DNA of 34,164 nt from Echinococcus granulosus. Its lineage: Eukaryota > Platyhelminthes > Cestoda > Cyclophyllidea > Taeniidae. Shown here piece after piece: positions 1-10,467 of the stretch. Numbering within the stretch: the stretch's first letter is position 1; each line of letters starts with the position of its first letter. The notes under the pieces were generated by a model. The model did not search any database. It saw nothing but the letters and a program-made list of their open reading frames with translations, and was not told where the DNA came from. Made by a program: the position numbers and the translations under genes. Location of the stretch: contig NW_020170410.1 of assembly GCF_000524195.1 (NCBI RefSeq), positions 23,860-58,023 on the forward strand, read 5' to 3'.

Positions 1-1344
1 GTGGTCAGCAGTTAAATCAACAATGCTAATGCAGTGCTACTCATTTGTTCTCAGTGGTGTAACTTTCACCTGGAGAGCTAGAGATTACTCAACACTTTCA
101 TTTTCATGCGCATTGCAGCGAGGTGACTCAAAACCCAACAAAACCTTCTTCAGGGCACATTGTGGCCCCTCGAGACTACCCCAAAGACGAAAGTAGACGC
201 GCTTGGAAATCAATTTTCCTGGCGAAGGTGCAATGGCGGGAACCCAAAACTGCCCCTTCATCAGAACCGACAGTGTAATAACCAACATGTTGTACGATAT
301 ATGGTTTGTTACTTAGTTTTGAAGTATAAATTCATTTTTTAAATTTTCTAACTTTAACTCAAGTCTCAATAGACATGTCACGGATAACAACAAATATATT
401 TCTCGACGTCTCGTAGTCCACCACATTTTTGAAAATTTCTCCCTTTTTTGTGAGATCATCTCTTCTGTTGATATGTGAATACGGATTTTAAGCTTATTTT
501 ACTTTTACAACTACAAAAAGTAAAATTACGATGCCGTTTTGGTTTGCCCTCAGGTTTATAATGGGATTAGGTTGCAAGCATCTTCTTCGATTTTTCAAAC
601 CAAAGCTTTATCAAAACTCAACACCGAATGCTTCATACTTTACAAAAGCATTCTATCTAAATAAAAGGGAGTAGAATGACTTTCTATTGTGTTTACGTAT
701 TTGCTTTGCAGTGGCGATTAAGTGACCTGAGTAAAGCTTTGTTTTGGGGAAGAGAGGCATGCATATAAGACAAATAAGCTGACATGACCCCACGCAAACA
801 ATGATTAATCTCCCGCATTATCTTTGCTCTAAAATGGTTAAATAGTAAAATTAAGAACATAACTTGTGCTTCTTCTACGGTCTTACATTCTAGTTTTTTA
901 AGGCTGTATCATTATGCAGTTTGTGCATTTTGGATTTATAATCTACATACCCCGCTACAAACCAAATAACCACGAAAAGTGCTTTTCAAATCTATTTACC
1001 CCCTTTTATATCAAAATTAAACAACTTTAAAAGAATTTTAACGTACATTTTATTCAATTAAGAAACTCCATCTCTACAATAAACTAGACCGCCTATTTCA
1101 ATTTGGTATTGCTTCCATCCCTAGAGGCAAAATATCCAGCTTTGGTCGCTTTTATTTTCATCTCGCTTAATTCCCAACCATCTATTTCCCATGTACAAGC
1201 AATGTAATCACAGCCTTCTGCTGATGAAGTAGATGTTGTCTAGGATTTTTTTTTCTTCTGTTAGGTGCTTTGGACCGCATTCAAACTAACTCGACTGTGC
1301 GATTAGCAGCTTTGGAAAGACGGAGCCCCTTTTGTCTTATAACT
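1..1344. other. No gene seen
   Basis: AT-rich sequence with only chance-sized reading frames. No splice-supported exon, RNA gene or shared repeat was found. Confidence 0.5.
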
Positions 1345-1825
1345 TGCCCATAAAAACCTGGGTGAATTAACCCCTTTTACATAATTTCTAACAATACTTT
1401 CATGCAGGCAATCATAAGACAAAGTAGTAATCTTTAAGAGGCATTTGCTAAATAATTCGCTCTTATTTAAACATAAATTCCCTACACCTCCTCTCTGTCC
1501 TCCACCAAATGACATTCAAATAGAATGCCAAGGAGAGAGCAGCAGTAATTTGCTCCAAAACCCAATCAAGTGTTTACGATAGAAGCCATGCATTGCTGGT
1601 TGCAATACGGAGATTGAAATGTTAAGTGCTGGGCACGAAAACATGCATAATGTGAAATATAAGTGCAAAGGCAAAAAGAAAATGGGTAATTGGGGGCTTA
1701 GTGGATCACTTACCTCTCCCATCTTATGGAAGTTTGTTTACATAGCAGGAGTATGAGCGGAATCTAGAACAGATTCACCTGTTGGGACACCATGTGGAGC
1801 CATGGGAACGACTTTTAATGATAAC
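1345..1825 (+). repeat. R3 repeat, copy a
   Basis: Aligns with 18805-19262. Shared landmarks are a CTGGGTGAATTAACCC-like start, AGAATGCCAAGGAGAG near 1523-1538, GTTTGTTTACAT near 1731 and GCGGAATCTAGAACAGATTC near 1758-1777, ending in CCATGTGGAGCCATGGGAACG. The last part matches 26013-26135 closely. Confidence 0.65.
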
Positions 1826-2003
1826 AGTAGGCGCTGTTAGGCAGTCATGGTGTCCAGAAAGGAAACTACGGTTACCTCAGGTTCCATACTTCTGGGAACA
1901 GCCAACGTTGAATGCTTCTTAATGTCATCACAATTGCTATTGATTTTGGCTTTTCCCAATAGTGCCTCGGGACTTCTAATTTTGTTTATTTGATAAATAA
2001 AAA

Positions 2004-2261
2004 ATGCATCAAGTAGGCATCTGCAATATTACTGGTGAGTGCACACGATGTGCTAAGAACTGGCTTCAACGTGTCCGCAAGTTGAACAGAAGCTTTCAAC
2101 TTCTCCCCTCAAAGGATGACACTACCAACGAAAGGGTACCGAAGTATTTTGGTGCAGTGTGTTACATTCTCCTGCAGTCTCAGATTAAGGCCCCACTTTA
2201 TCTGAAGTGTGAAGGGATGAAGTCAAAGGTAGAAGCTAAAATATTGTCCGATTACCATTGA
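2004..2261 (+). pseudogene. Gag-like relic of an LTR retrotransposon
   Basis: An 85-codon frame whose middle resembles Gypsy-type Gag matrix/capsid regions: a NWLQRVRKL helix, then SKDDTTNERVPKYFGAVCY with LLQS, and a later EGMKSKVEAKIL. The family pattern is WLxR, a short linker, ERVxxFLxxxGxxAYxLL, and a loading helix; no zinc knuckle or pol follows. It begins about 180 bp after R3 copy a, so R3 might be the terminal repeat of the same element, which is inference. A GTGAGT at 2036-2041 inside the frame looks like a splice donor but is unsupported. It is a fragment, not a working gene. Confidence 0.35.
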
Positions 2262-4464
2262 GTAGTACAAGAAGGTAATTGTGTTAAATTGCTACCAATC
2301 CATACCAAAATTTGCTGGTTTAATATTTTATTAAAGTGCTTTAAATGGGCTTTGGTCAAAAAATAAGTATGAATGTTGATAATGTTGAAAATCGCTCAGC
2401 CCTACTACATTTCTGCAACGTAAATGCAAACACGTATATACTACTCATGAAACTGCATAGTAGTGCATCGCTGACCACTAGATGACCGCATTTCCTCTAC
2501 TTTATTCAAGAAGGAGGGTATATTTCCCAGAAATTTCCTAGTTATTCCTCTTTCTAGGATATAGTAATGAATGATTTATGTACTGACGTAAAAATGCTGA
2601 AATTATAAGGGAATTGGCCTGTGAAGCTGATCCCCTCTTTTCGACAGACCACGTAAATCTGAGTGGTAGATGAATTCGTCAAGCGGCCTTTAGAAAATTT
2701 ACTAATTCCTCTCCAGTGAATCAAGGTTGTTTGCTAACTTGGTGCTTAAAATGCAACTAAAAAATATCTAACCATAAAAATAAACATAAATACAAATCTT
2801 TTTAGACATTAATGGCTTTATGAACTTAAGTGCACTGTGCCCCCTACTCACTAGAAAATGGTCTGGGTGTCATATAATTTGGGTTGAGCGCCTTGATTTT
2901 TACCTAGTTTTCAAGTTTTGGACGCAAATGCATCAAACGCGAATGATAAAGGCTTCATGTTTAAGCAAAATTACGCTCCCCTAATTTGAAATCACTCACA
3001 AAATGGATTATCATGTAAATGACTGCATTCAGTAAAACCTACGATTAAATAACACTCCACTTCAGATGCAATGATTTGGGCATTAACACCTTTATTATTA
3101 CATAGGACTATGTTAAAAAGACATCGGATTCGATCTTACCAAGTCCAAGAATCTTTGCGACCCTCAAGAGGTCACAATAAGGGAAGTTTCCATATTTTGA
3201 TATGATTTTCGTAAGTAAACTAGGGGCAAAATTCCTAAGAGATGAAATAATGAATGAACTGGTCCGTTAAAAATCCTAATGTGATGGCAAGAGTTGTAAG
3301 TCTGGTAAAATGGGGCATTGTTAGGGGGCATGTTTTGTTACTTTTTCGAATTTGGTCATATAATAAGGAAAAATCAAAACCACCATATTTAATTAGGCCA
3401 TAAAACGGTAAGTGTAACTTTGTCACTTAAAGTAAAGGAATCCTTGAGTTATACTCCAGACGAATTTAAAACCTATTCTGGTAGTAATTCAGAAATACAA
3501 ACATAAGCTGATGACAGGCGAAAGGCATTTTCCCCTGGGCACGTATTATCTTGCATGGCTGCAGGCTGCCGGTTGGTGGGAGCAATGGAGCATCATTGTC
3601 ATCCACTCTCCTTTCCTAAAATATTCAGTGGTTCTATCTCCTCTATGATCGTTCCCACCTTTGGAACACACAGTCCGCATAATATGGTCAAGTCAGCTAC
3701 CTACACTTTACCTAAAAAAGGTAAATTTGGCACAATTTCACACAAATTCATGCTTTGATATTTCCTTTCATCAAAGTACTTTAATTCAAACTGTCAAATG
3801 TTTTAACATTACGATAATAAAAGCGGAACTTAAAATGCGGTCTGTGGAGAAACATGCAATGGAATAGCAAATTTTTCACCAACAAAGACCTTTTGGAAGC
3901 AGCAATTTATGAAGAAGTTCATCCTGAATAGATAATAGTAGTATGCGCGAATACACTGTAGGAATTTGCAAATATTACTATTTAAATACCATTTTCAAGT
4001 AGTGCTTTGAATGCTTCTCTCTTTGGAATTTGAATGAACTGATCACTTGTTGAGTATAGTAAAAAGGTGCGAAATCGAACCCAAAGAAGAATACTACCTT
4101 AGATATGACTATTATTTAAACCACCATAAAAACTTCACTCCTTTTTTCACTTTTAAGTGAATTTTCCGTTTCTACTAACGAAAATGGCTAAAAATGCCCT
4201 CATGTTCAAAATTTTCATTGCTGTAGGTCACTACTATTATAACTTTATAACCTTTTAATCTCTAGCATTGTCCATATATAGTTCAGCCACCCAGAAGTTG
4301 CATAAGGCTTTATTTGGACTGTCAAGGATTTAGACGGGTCCATACTTCCATAGAAGTTTAGTTAACAATAGAATCCAAGAGTGTTTTTCGTTGGGGCCGA
4401 AAGATGTTTTTAATTGGGCAAATTTTGGAAATGCTAGCTTTAAAGAATAAATAGTGATGCTCTG
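2262..4464. other. No gene seen
   Basis: AT-rich. A 67-codon frame at 3555-3758 ends near a donor-like AAAAAAGGTAAAT but has no homology or partner exon. Nothing else supported. Confidence 0.45.
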
Positions 4465-5235
4465 ATAGATTACATGTGCAGGTAAATTTCCGTGGATTGT
4501 AATTACGCTCGGTGGCATGGCTGCCAAGCCATACCAGTAGCCCCTCAGCTCTCTTGTACGGTAGTAATATATTTTTGGCTTTACAACTGCGACTTCGAAT
4601 GGCTTCATTCAAGACTTGGGTGTCGGAGTGGTGGTAACTGTAAGATAATTTAGTCCTAGAGGACAACTGCCCTGATTTCTGCCTCTGGGTGCTGAACCTT
4701 ATCGTGACAGGAGGGCACATGCCTCTGATGAGGGGACCTGTGAGGACTGATAATATATGGGTTGAAAATGATGTCCATCCTTAAAAGTTCGTTACTAAGC
4801 TGCCTACAGTACCTGCATAAAGATTTCAATGAAGAGAACACATGATACCTCCTCTGCCTCCGTACTTACTTAGTGGAACCCGGATAGTTACTCGGAGAGG
4901 CAGCCCTAAAGTAAGAACAACGTAGCAATGAGAGACAGATGCGAAACCGTATTCCCCCCTCTAATAAATGACTTGGCTTTTAGGCCAGTAATATAAGGAC
5001 TACACATTCCTCTAGATCTAGTGATGTTGCCAAGATGGATCAGTGTAGTTGCAACCAAATATTTTCTCTGTCTAACGCCAATCCGATGACTGGCACCTCT
5101 AGTTTGTGGGTGTGTTTCTTACTGCATCAACTAAGTTGGGGTGATCGACGCGGGGGGATGACCAAGGGGCGTGACCAAGGAAGAAGTTCACAGGAGAAGA
5201 TGGATTTTGTAATTCTCTGACGGTTTGTTCATAAC
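4465..5235 (+). repeat. R1 element, copy a (C-D-A-B, truncated second C)
   Basis: Terminal segment C at about 4465-4620, including the ATACCAGTAGCCCC word; D at about 4690-4765; A at about 4962-5010 (AATGACTTGGCTTTTAGGCC); B at about 5145-5185 (GACGCGGGGGGATGACCAAGG). The second C starts at about 5205 and fades after roughly 30 bp. Reading frames across this stretch are not conserved between copies. Confidence 0.65.
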
Positions 5236-6859
5236 AACCTCGTAATACATTAATAAGGCATTAGATAGCCAGGTTGTATTCTCTGGATACACTAGATAAA
5301 CAAAATTAGACGAAAATGTCTTGGCGTTTTTCATCCTCTAATGTCAAAACCTGTAGATTAAACACGTTGCGTTGGCACTCGTAATGAATTTTTCTTGGTT
5401 TTGTTTACTAATGACAATCAGCGAGTTTAGCAAGGTGGTTTAAAATTTTAAGCTAAATATATATTTTATTTATTTAAACACCCTCTGATAAACCCGAATT
5501 TACTTGATAAACCTAACCTCGGTTCTTGGATTACACACATGACCTGGATTGGCAATATCTCTGCTTTCTACTTGTTGCATTCACCAGATCACCTTCTACA
5601 CTCTAATGTTCACACTCATATCTCAGTGTACTACAATGAGTCTGTATAAACTTCAGAAGGAATTAACTTGAAATAGCCTCAGTAAAGTGCATGTGCACTT
5701 TTGCCGTATCCAACTCTCTCACCAAACTTATCTACAAATGGTTTTAAAATGTGAAAAATAAGGCAATCTTTCAAATTTTTTCAATCACAAACAAAGCAAC
5801 TGGAGCTCATGCTTTATGGCAGTTATCTAAAGGAGAAATTGAACTTCAAATCGTTAAAATAAATGTGTAATTTCCACCTCAAGGTATATATTCAAGCCTC
5901 AACCTTGGAACAAAGTATACAGAGCACCCATAAACCGGTGTTGGTTTCCAGATTTTGGACTACATAAATAAAGTAGAATCATTAGTGTTACTGATTGCCC
6001 CTCAAGGGTAGAAATAACAGGGGGATTGGACTATGTGAACATGTGGGAGCGCAACAGTGGCGGGGTGAATTCAATGGGCAGTCTGGAGTAAATTAGATTT
6101 TGTAAAAACAGTGATTCACATCCACTGCATTAAAAGGTAGGACTTATAATATGGTCAAGACCACTATTACAGTAGGCTAGGTATTTCTCTTTTCCACCTC
6201 ATACTCCATTTGTTAAAAGAATGGGACGATGCATTGGGTAGGGATGTCACGGTTAGATGGATTCAAGGCACGTCTCCTCCCCGTAATTACCAGCCTCCTC
6301 TTGCCCAAGAGGTACATTTTAACAAGTATATAATATAATGTGCACAGCTTTCACGGTACGATGCTCCACAAAATAAACAAGACTACCATTCCTATTTGGC
6401 AAAACTGATTCCACGAAATGCGGAAGAAATCGGTGATAAAATTTGTTTGTGTACACAGCGTACCATCTGAACTTTCATTCGTTTATCTCTTCTTGATCAT
6501 GCGATTCCTTCAAAGCCCTGATTCGCCGTTACCAGTCAATAAACGCCAAATCAAAAAGTTGTTTGTGAGATCTGCTGCGAGTCTTGTTTCAGTTATAATG
6601 GATGGAATGAATCAAAACCTATAAAAAAGTAGGTATCGAATGTGTAATCACTTCCGTAGTGATAAAATCTGTATTTCAACATATTCAATCTCTACTGCGA
6701 TTAAAGAACCTACCCCAGCAACCGAGAATGAATTTATTTCTATGCTGGTAAAGCACAAACATTTTATTTTTTTACCCTTTCTCTATATATTGGATTTCTA
6801 AATGTAACCGCAAAGTTCTTTTAAATATAGTTGCTTGATTTGCCGTATAAGAGTAATAC
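5236..6859. other. No gene seen
   Basis: AT-rich spacer between two R1 copies. A slightly GC-richer patch at about 6000-6080 was not matched to any repeat here. Confidence 0.45.
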
Positions 6860-7430
6860 TTTTTTTGATCAACTGTTTTGATTTCGCGAGCGCTTAAGCT
6901 TCCGCCTTTGTACTTCCGCTGGGCGAAATGGCTCTTAAGTCGTACTAGTAGTCCCCCCAGCCCTTCCTGTTCCCATGACACTATTGTAAACCCGTCCATT
7001 ATTAAATGACTTGTATTTTAGTCCAGCATTCCTACAACAACTGATGAACATGTGAGACTACCAGCACGTCTCCCTTCCCCAACACAGTATCCAAACAGAA
7101 AGAAGCTGAAGATCCTGTGGAATTTTCAAGAGGGATTAATGACTTTACAGCCATTTATCTTCTCAGTTACACAAATGTGATGAATGGTGTGAGTGAGTTG
7201 TGTGATGGCCTACGCAGAAGGCTGACCAAGGAAAGCAAAAGGGCCGAAGCTTAAAAGGGGAGGTTAGCCATGTAATGTTCTGATTGTTTGTTTGTAATCT
7301 CATCTTATTTGCGCAGCCACTTAAAGCTCAGCCGTTGTACTTCTGCCGGGTGGATTCTCCTTTGATGCATGCCAGTAGTCCTCAATCCCTCTTTGCGTCG
7401 TCAATACATTTTTTGTCTGAATACTATGAT
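6860..7430 (+). repeat. R1 element, copy b (internally deleted, C-A-B-C)
   Basis: The first C (CGCTTAAGCTTCCGCCTTTG near 6890) and second C (CCACTTAAAGCTCAGCCGTT near 7318) flank A at about 7003-7040 and a weak B at about 7195-7230. Segment D and the 3' part of the first C are missing, so the copy is only about 570 bp. Confidence 0.65.
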
Positions 7431-8114
7431 TTATTCAAATATAATGGAAGACTCAGAGAGCTAAATAAGTAGTAGTATTCTGCCAAATGTCTTAACTTTA
7501 GTTTATCTTTTTAAAAATACCAGAAAAAATTTAATGTATTTTGTCCACGTGGTCAAGGCACCTGTCCTATTTTATGCATCTCGGGAGTGGATAACTAGAT
7601 TTTGGCCACTCCTCAGGTTGTCACTTTGACAATGAATTTTCTGCAGACAAAATACAAAATGTTAATAACCACTAAGTTAAATGCTGGCTGTCCATTTTGT
7701 GCGAAAAAGGTATTGATAGTAATGCTACATTTAACAATCAAAAAATGAAATTATACTCTCAAGTTTTTTTCAAAAGATGCAAGAATTTTAATTTCCATCG
7801 AAATTGGAAACCGTCAGCGATTAAGTGATCCTATTTCCAAATGTAAAACAATTACAGGATTTCGCTTCTATCTATCATACATTAACGAATTTTATTTGGA
7901 TTCTAGCGATTTTCAAACCAGAATGATTAGGAGAAAAAAGAATTCCATACTGGCGTCCCTACCTGCTGACGAGTTGTCAAGGCGTGTGTGTAAAACAATG
8001 GTTAGCTGATTGAAAAGGTCACACTTTGGTTCCATTCTTGCTCACTTAAAGCATCCTGCTTGAAATAGACCCTATAGTGATTGCTGGTACCTTTGTAGTT
8101 CATGTATGTGTGCT
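7431..8114. other. No gene seen
   Basis: AT-rich spacer before the CCAAT promoter at 8115. Confidence 0.45.
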
Positions 8115-8217
8115 ATTGGCCAATCAGAATAATTGAGCAGGAATGTGATTGGTGAGGCGGGTTAGAATGTCTGCGAACTTGATGTAAAAATAAAACTCCT
8201 CCGAAATCGAAAAAGAA
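8115..8217 (+). promoter_or_regulatory. CCAAT-rich promoter upstream of 8218
   Basis: ATTGGCCAATCAG at 8115-8127 is a strong CCAAT (NF-Y type) site read on both strands. An inverted CCAAT box (ATTGG at 8148) is followed by a GC-box-like GAGGCGGG, and a TATA-like TAAAAATAAAA lies at 8184-8194, about 25 bp before the ATG. The CCAAT pair resembles the pairs upstream of the AXH genes. Confidence 0.45.
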
Positions 8218-8334
8218 ATGTCTTCTGGGATTACAAACTTCTCTAGCAAGAAGTTGTTGATAACAGCGTTTTTACTGTCCATAATTTTCGCTCAGTCAGA
8301 CTCCGCAGATGATGCTGATTTGTACCATCAGTAG
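8218..8334 (+). CDS. Possible secreted peptide or signal-peptide first exon
   Basis: The ATG at 8218 opens 38 codons ending in TAG at 8332-8334. The product begins with a polar segment ending in KK, followed by a hydrophobic core LLITAFLLSIIFA and a likely cleavage region AQSDSA, which is a textbook signal peptide. The mature part (about DSADDADLYHQ) is very short and acidic. A GT at 8331 (CATCA, then GTAGGG) could be a splice donor in phase 2, making this exon 1 of a larger secreted protein; I found no matching second exon in phase. A CCAAT-rich promoter lies just upstream. No family is recognised, and a chance reading frame remains possible. Confidence 0.4.
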   Translation: MSSGITNFSSKKLLITAFLLSIIFAQSDSADDADLYHQ

Positions 8335-10467
8335 GGCACCACTTTAGGCTTCTTGTTGTTTAGTATACCTAGGATGTAATCCATTTCGATGTCAGATTTG
8401 AGTGTGATAGCAGATTTTCATGTCAAATATGACTTCTTAACCTGGGTAAAATCTTTTCAGCGACCCGTCCTTAGGGTTACGACCTATAATCGTAGGCACA
8501 GAGGTCAAAGTCTGTTTAGAATTTTGTCAAAACTGTCGGTACGGATCCTTTAGGACTAAGTTTCATTTGAGAACAATAATGCACAAAAAACAAATATTTT
8601 AGATACAATAAAAAATACAAACTAATAATTGGGTTTTCGGTTTGCTTTAACGGGTGAAAATATACTTCTCCTGTGCACGAATGTGCAAATGGGAACAGGA
8701 TATAAAGAAGAGTAAAATATGAATCCACTCCAACCTATAGGGCAGAGCTAGATTTTCGCCGCACAAAATGTCATACGTTTTCCATTGCGCCACTCAGGTG
8801 CAACTGTTAATTGCTTTACACAAGATGCGTGAATGCGACTGCCACCGAAGGGATTGGAGGCCTGTGCAACCCACCTTCTCTAGCCTGTGGAATTTAAATT
8901 TGGAATCTGGGTCAAATTCACCTGATGGGTTATCTTACTGTGCCGTACCGGTAAGAAGCAATGAACGCTTTTTCCGGCTCTTAGAATATGAGGACGATTC
9001 CAATTTGTGCTTTCATTAGGCTAAGCTGGATTGATCTTATGCTACCTCAGTAGGTGAGCAGGCTTCCACTTGGAGTGAATTTCACAATTATGAAATCATC
9101 AAATAATTGAATATGAGACAAGAAAAGCGAAGCTTCATGCTATTCGCCTTCTCTCCTGCTTGTGTAAGTTTGTTTGCACAGAGAAGATGAATTTCGCAAC
9201 ATAAAAGACTCGCCCAACATGTTATCATCCGTTTTTGGCTTCTGTAAGGTTAACGAGGTTGGCTTTTAGGCCCCTTAGTAGGGGCTTAGCCTACTACACA
9301 ATGTGAATTTCATACTCATGGAATCATGAAAGAATTTAACATAGGCCACTTTAAATTCACCATTTCGCATTCTTTAATTATTGCATGCTAAAATGTTACT
9401 TTAAAGTTCACTCCTTCTTGTGACCTTATACCTGTTTTATGTGATCCGCTGCCAAGACCTTCTTGTGAATAAATTTTTCAAAATACTCTTACCAGTAGCC
9501 AATTCGCATTTCATTTTAATATTTGTTGCTCCACTCTATTTAATTTTTGGAACGTTTTAAAATTCGCTTGTTAGTAGTAGCCAAAAAAGTCCCACTATCG
9601 CATTTAATTTACATGGTTATTTTTTCACAATTCCGTATTTTGCTTTATATCACAAGTTTCCTTCAATGAGTGCTTACAACCCTAGAAAGGCGCTCCTGCT
9701 AGTGTCAGCCTTTAAGGGCTGCATTTCATGAATTGAGTCCCGATCATTCCAGAATGTTCCAAAGCTAAAACTCTGGTTAAGCTTCTCTCGATTAACCATT
9801 ATCGCATACGACGTCACAAGTTCAAGGACATTAGGGAAGGGACATGAAAATGTAAGAATGGTGACCCCCGCTTTACTCTAGTGCCTCTGCACACTAGGAA
9901 CGCATTCTTAGTACAGCCAGATCCCCTTCCTGAACTCTCCCTCTCTTTGACATTTTAATTGGGCACAGGACTAATCGGTGTCCACAGCGCATTTGCGGGT
10001 CACAACAATTTTAGAGATAGCCTATGAAATATGCGCCATTTAGGCGTTACTCCACAATATGTAATTTTAAGCCCTGTTCAGTCTATGGAGCCTCTGCTGA
10101 TTTGTCTCCTGTAATATGATATAAGAATACCTGCAAATTTGTCTACTTTTATAGTGTTAGTAAATGAATCAAAGTCTCACTCTAATAACTGAGGATTTTC
10201 AAATCACTCAAGTAAATAGTGGTCTTCAGTTAGCATGATTTACATCAATTAGCCCTTTTTAAATTGCTATTATAAGGCAAGAGAATTTGGGAGGGGTTTA
10301 AAACTAACCCAAACTAGCACATGGACAGAGCTATATTTTAAACCAGGAAACTTCCATATGACCTCATAAGTGTAAAATGTAACACCGGGGACAAGTGTTT
10401 AGTATCCTTTAAATATATACATGATATGTTAAAAATCGGTTAGTGTTTAAAAAATAAGGAGAAGCTT
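8335..10467. other. Spacer with an R3 fragment
   Basis: Holds the R3 fragment at 8868-8930 and a GC-richer unassigned patch at about 9670-9960. A GTAAGA donor-like site at 8951 ends an open stretch, but no acceptor gives a frame in phase with the exon at 8218. Weak homology to the 3' flank of AXH copy 2 begins at about 10420 (CATGATATG and TCGGTTA/T words). Confidence 0.4.
8868..8930 (+). repeat. R3 fragment
   Basis: TTGGAATCTGGGTCAAATTC followed by ACCTGATGGG resembles the 3' core of R3 (GGAATCTGGAGCAGATTC, ACCTGTTGGG), about 23 of 28 positions by eye. It lies inside an 83-codon open frame (8768-9019) that is therefore probably repeat-derived. Confidence 0.4.

Noticed and set aside
4068..4083. 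Minus-strand GGGTTCGATTT, like a tRNA B box
   Set aside because: No T-arm stem, A box or cloverleaf around it.
4712..4725. CTGATGAG, the core of a hammerhead ribozyme
   Set aside because: No GAAA with flanking stems at the right distance; it is part of R1 segment D.
4358..4841. Minus-strand frames of 120, 92 and 61 codons
   Set aside because: They overlap one another and cross R1 copy a, and are not conserved in other R1 copies.
8768..9019. Cys-containing 83-codon frame with a GTAAGA donor at 8951, considered as exon 2 of the 8218 gene
   Set aside because: Its middle is R3-derived and neither usable acceptor (8797, 8824) gives the phase needed by the donor at 8331.
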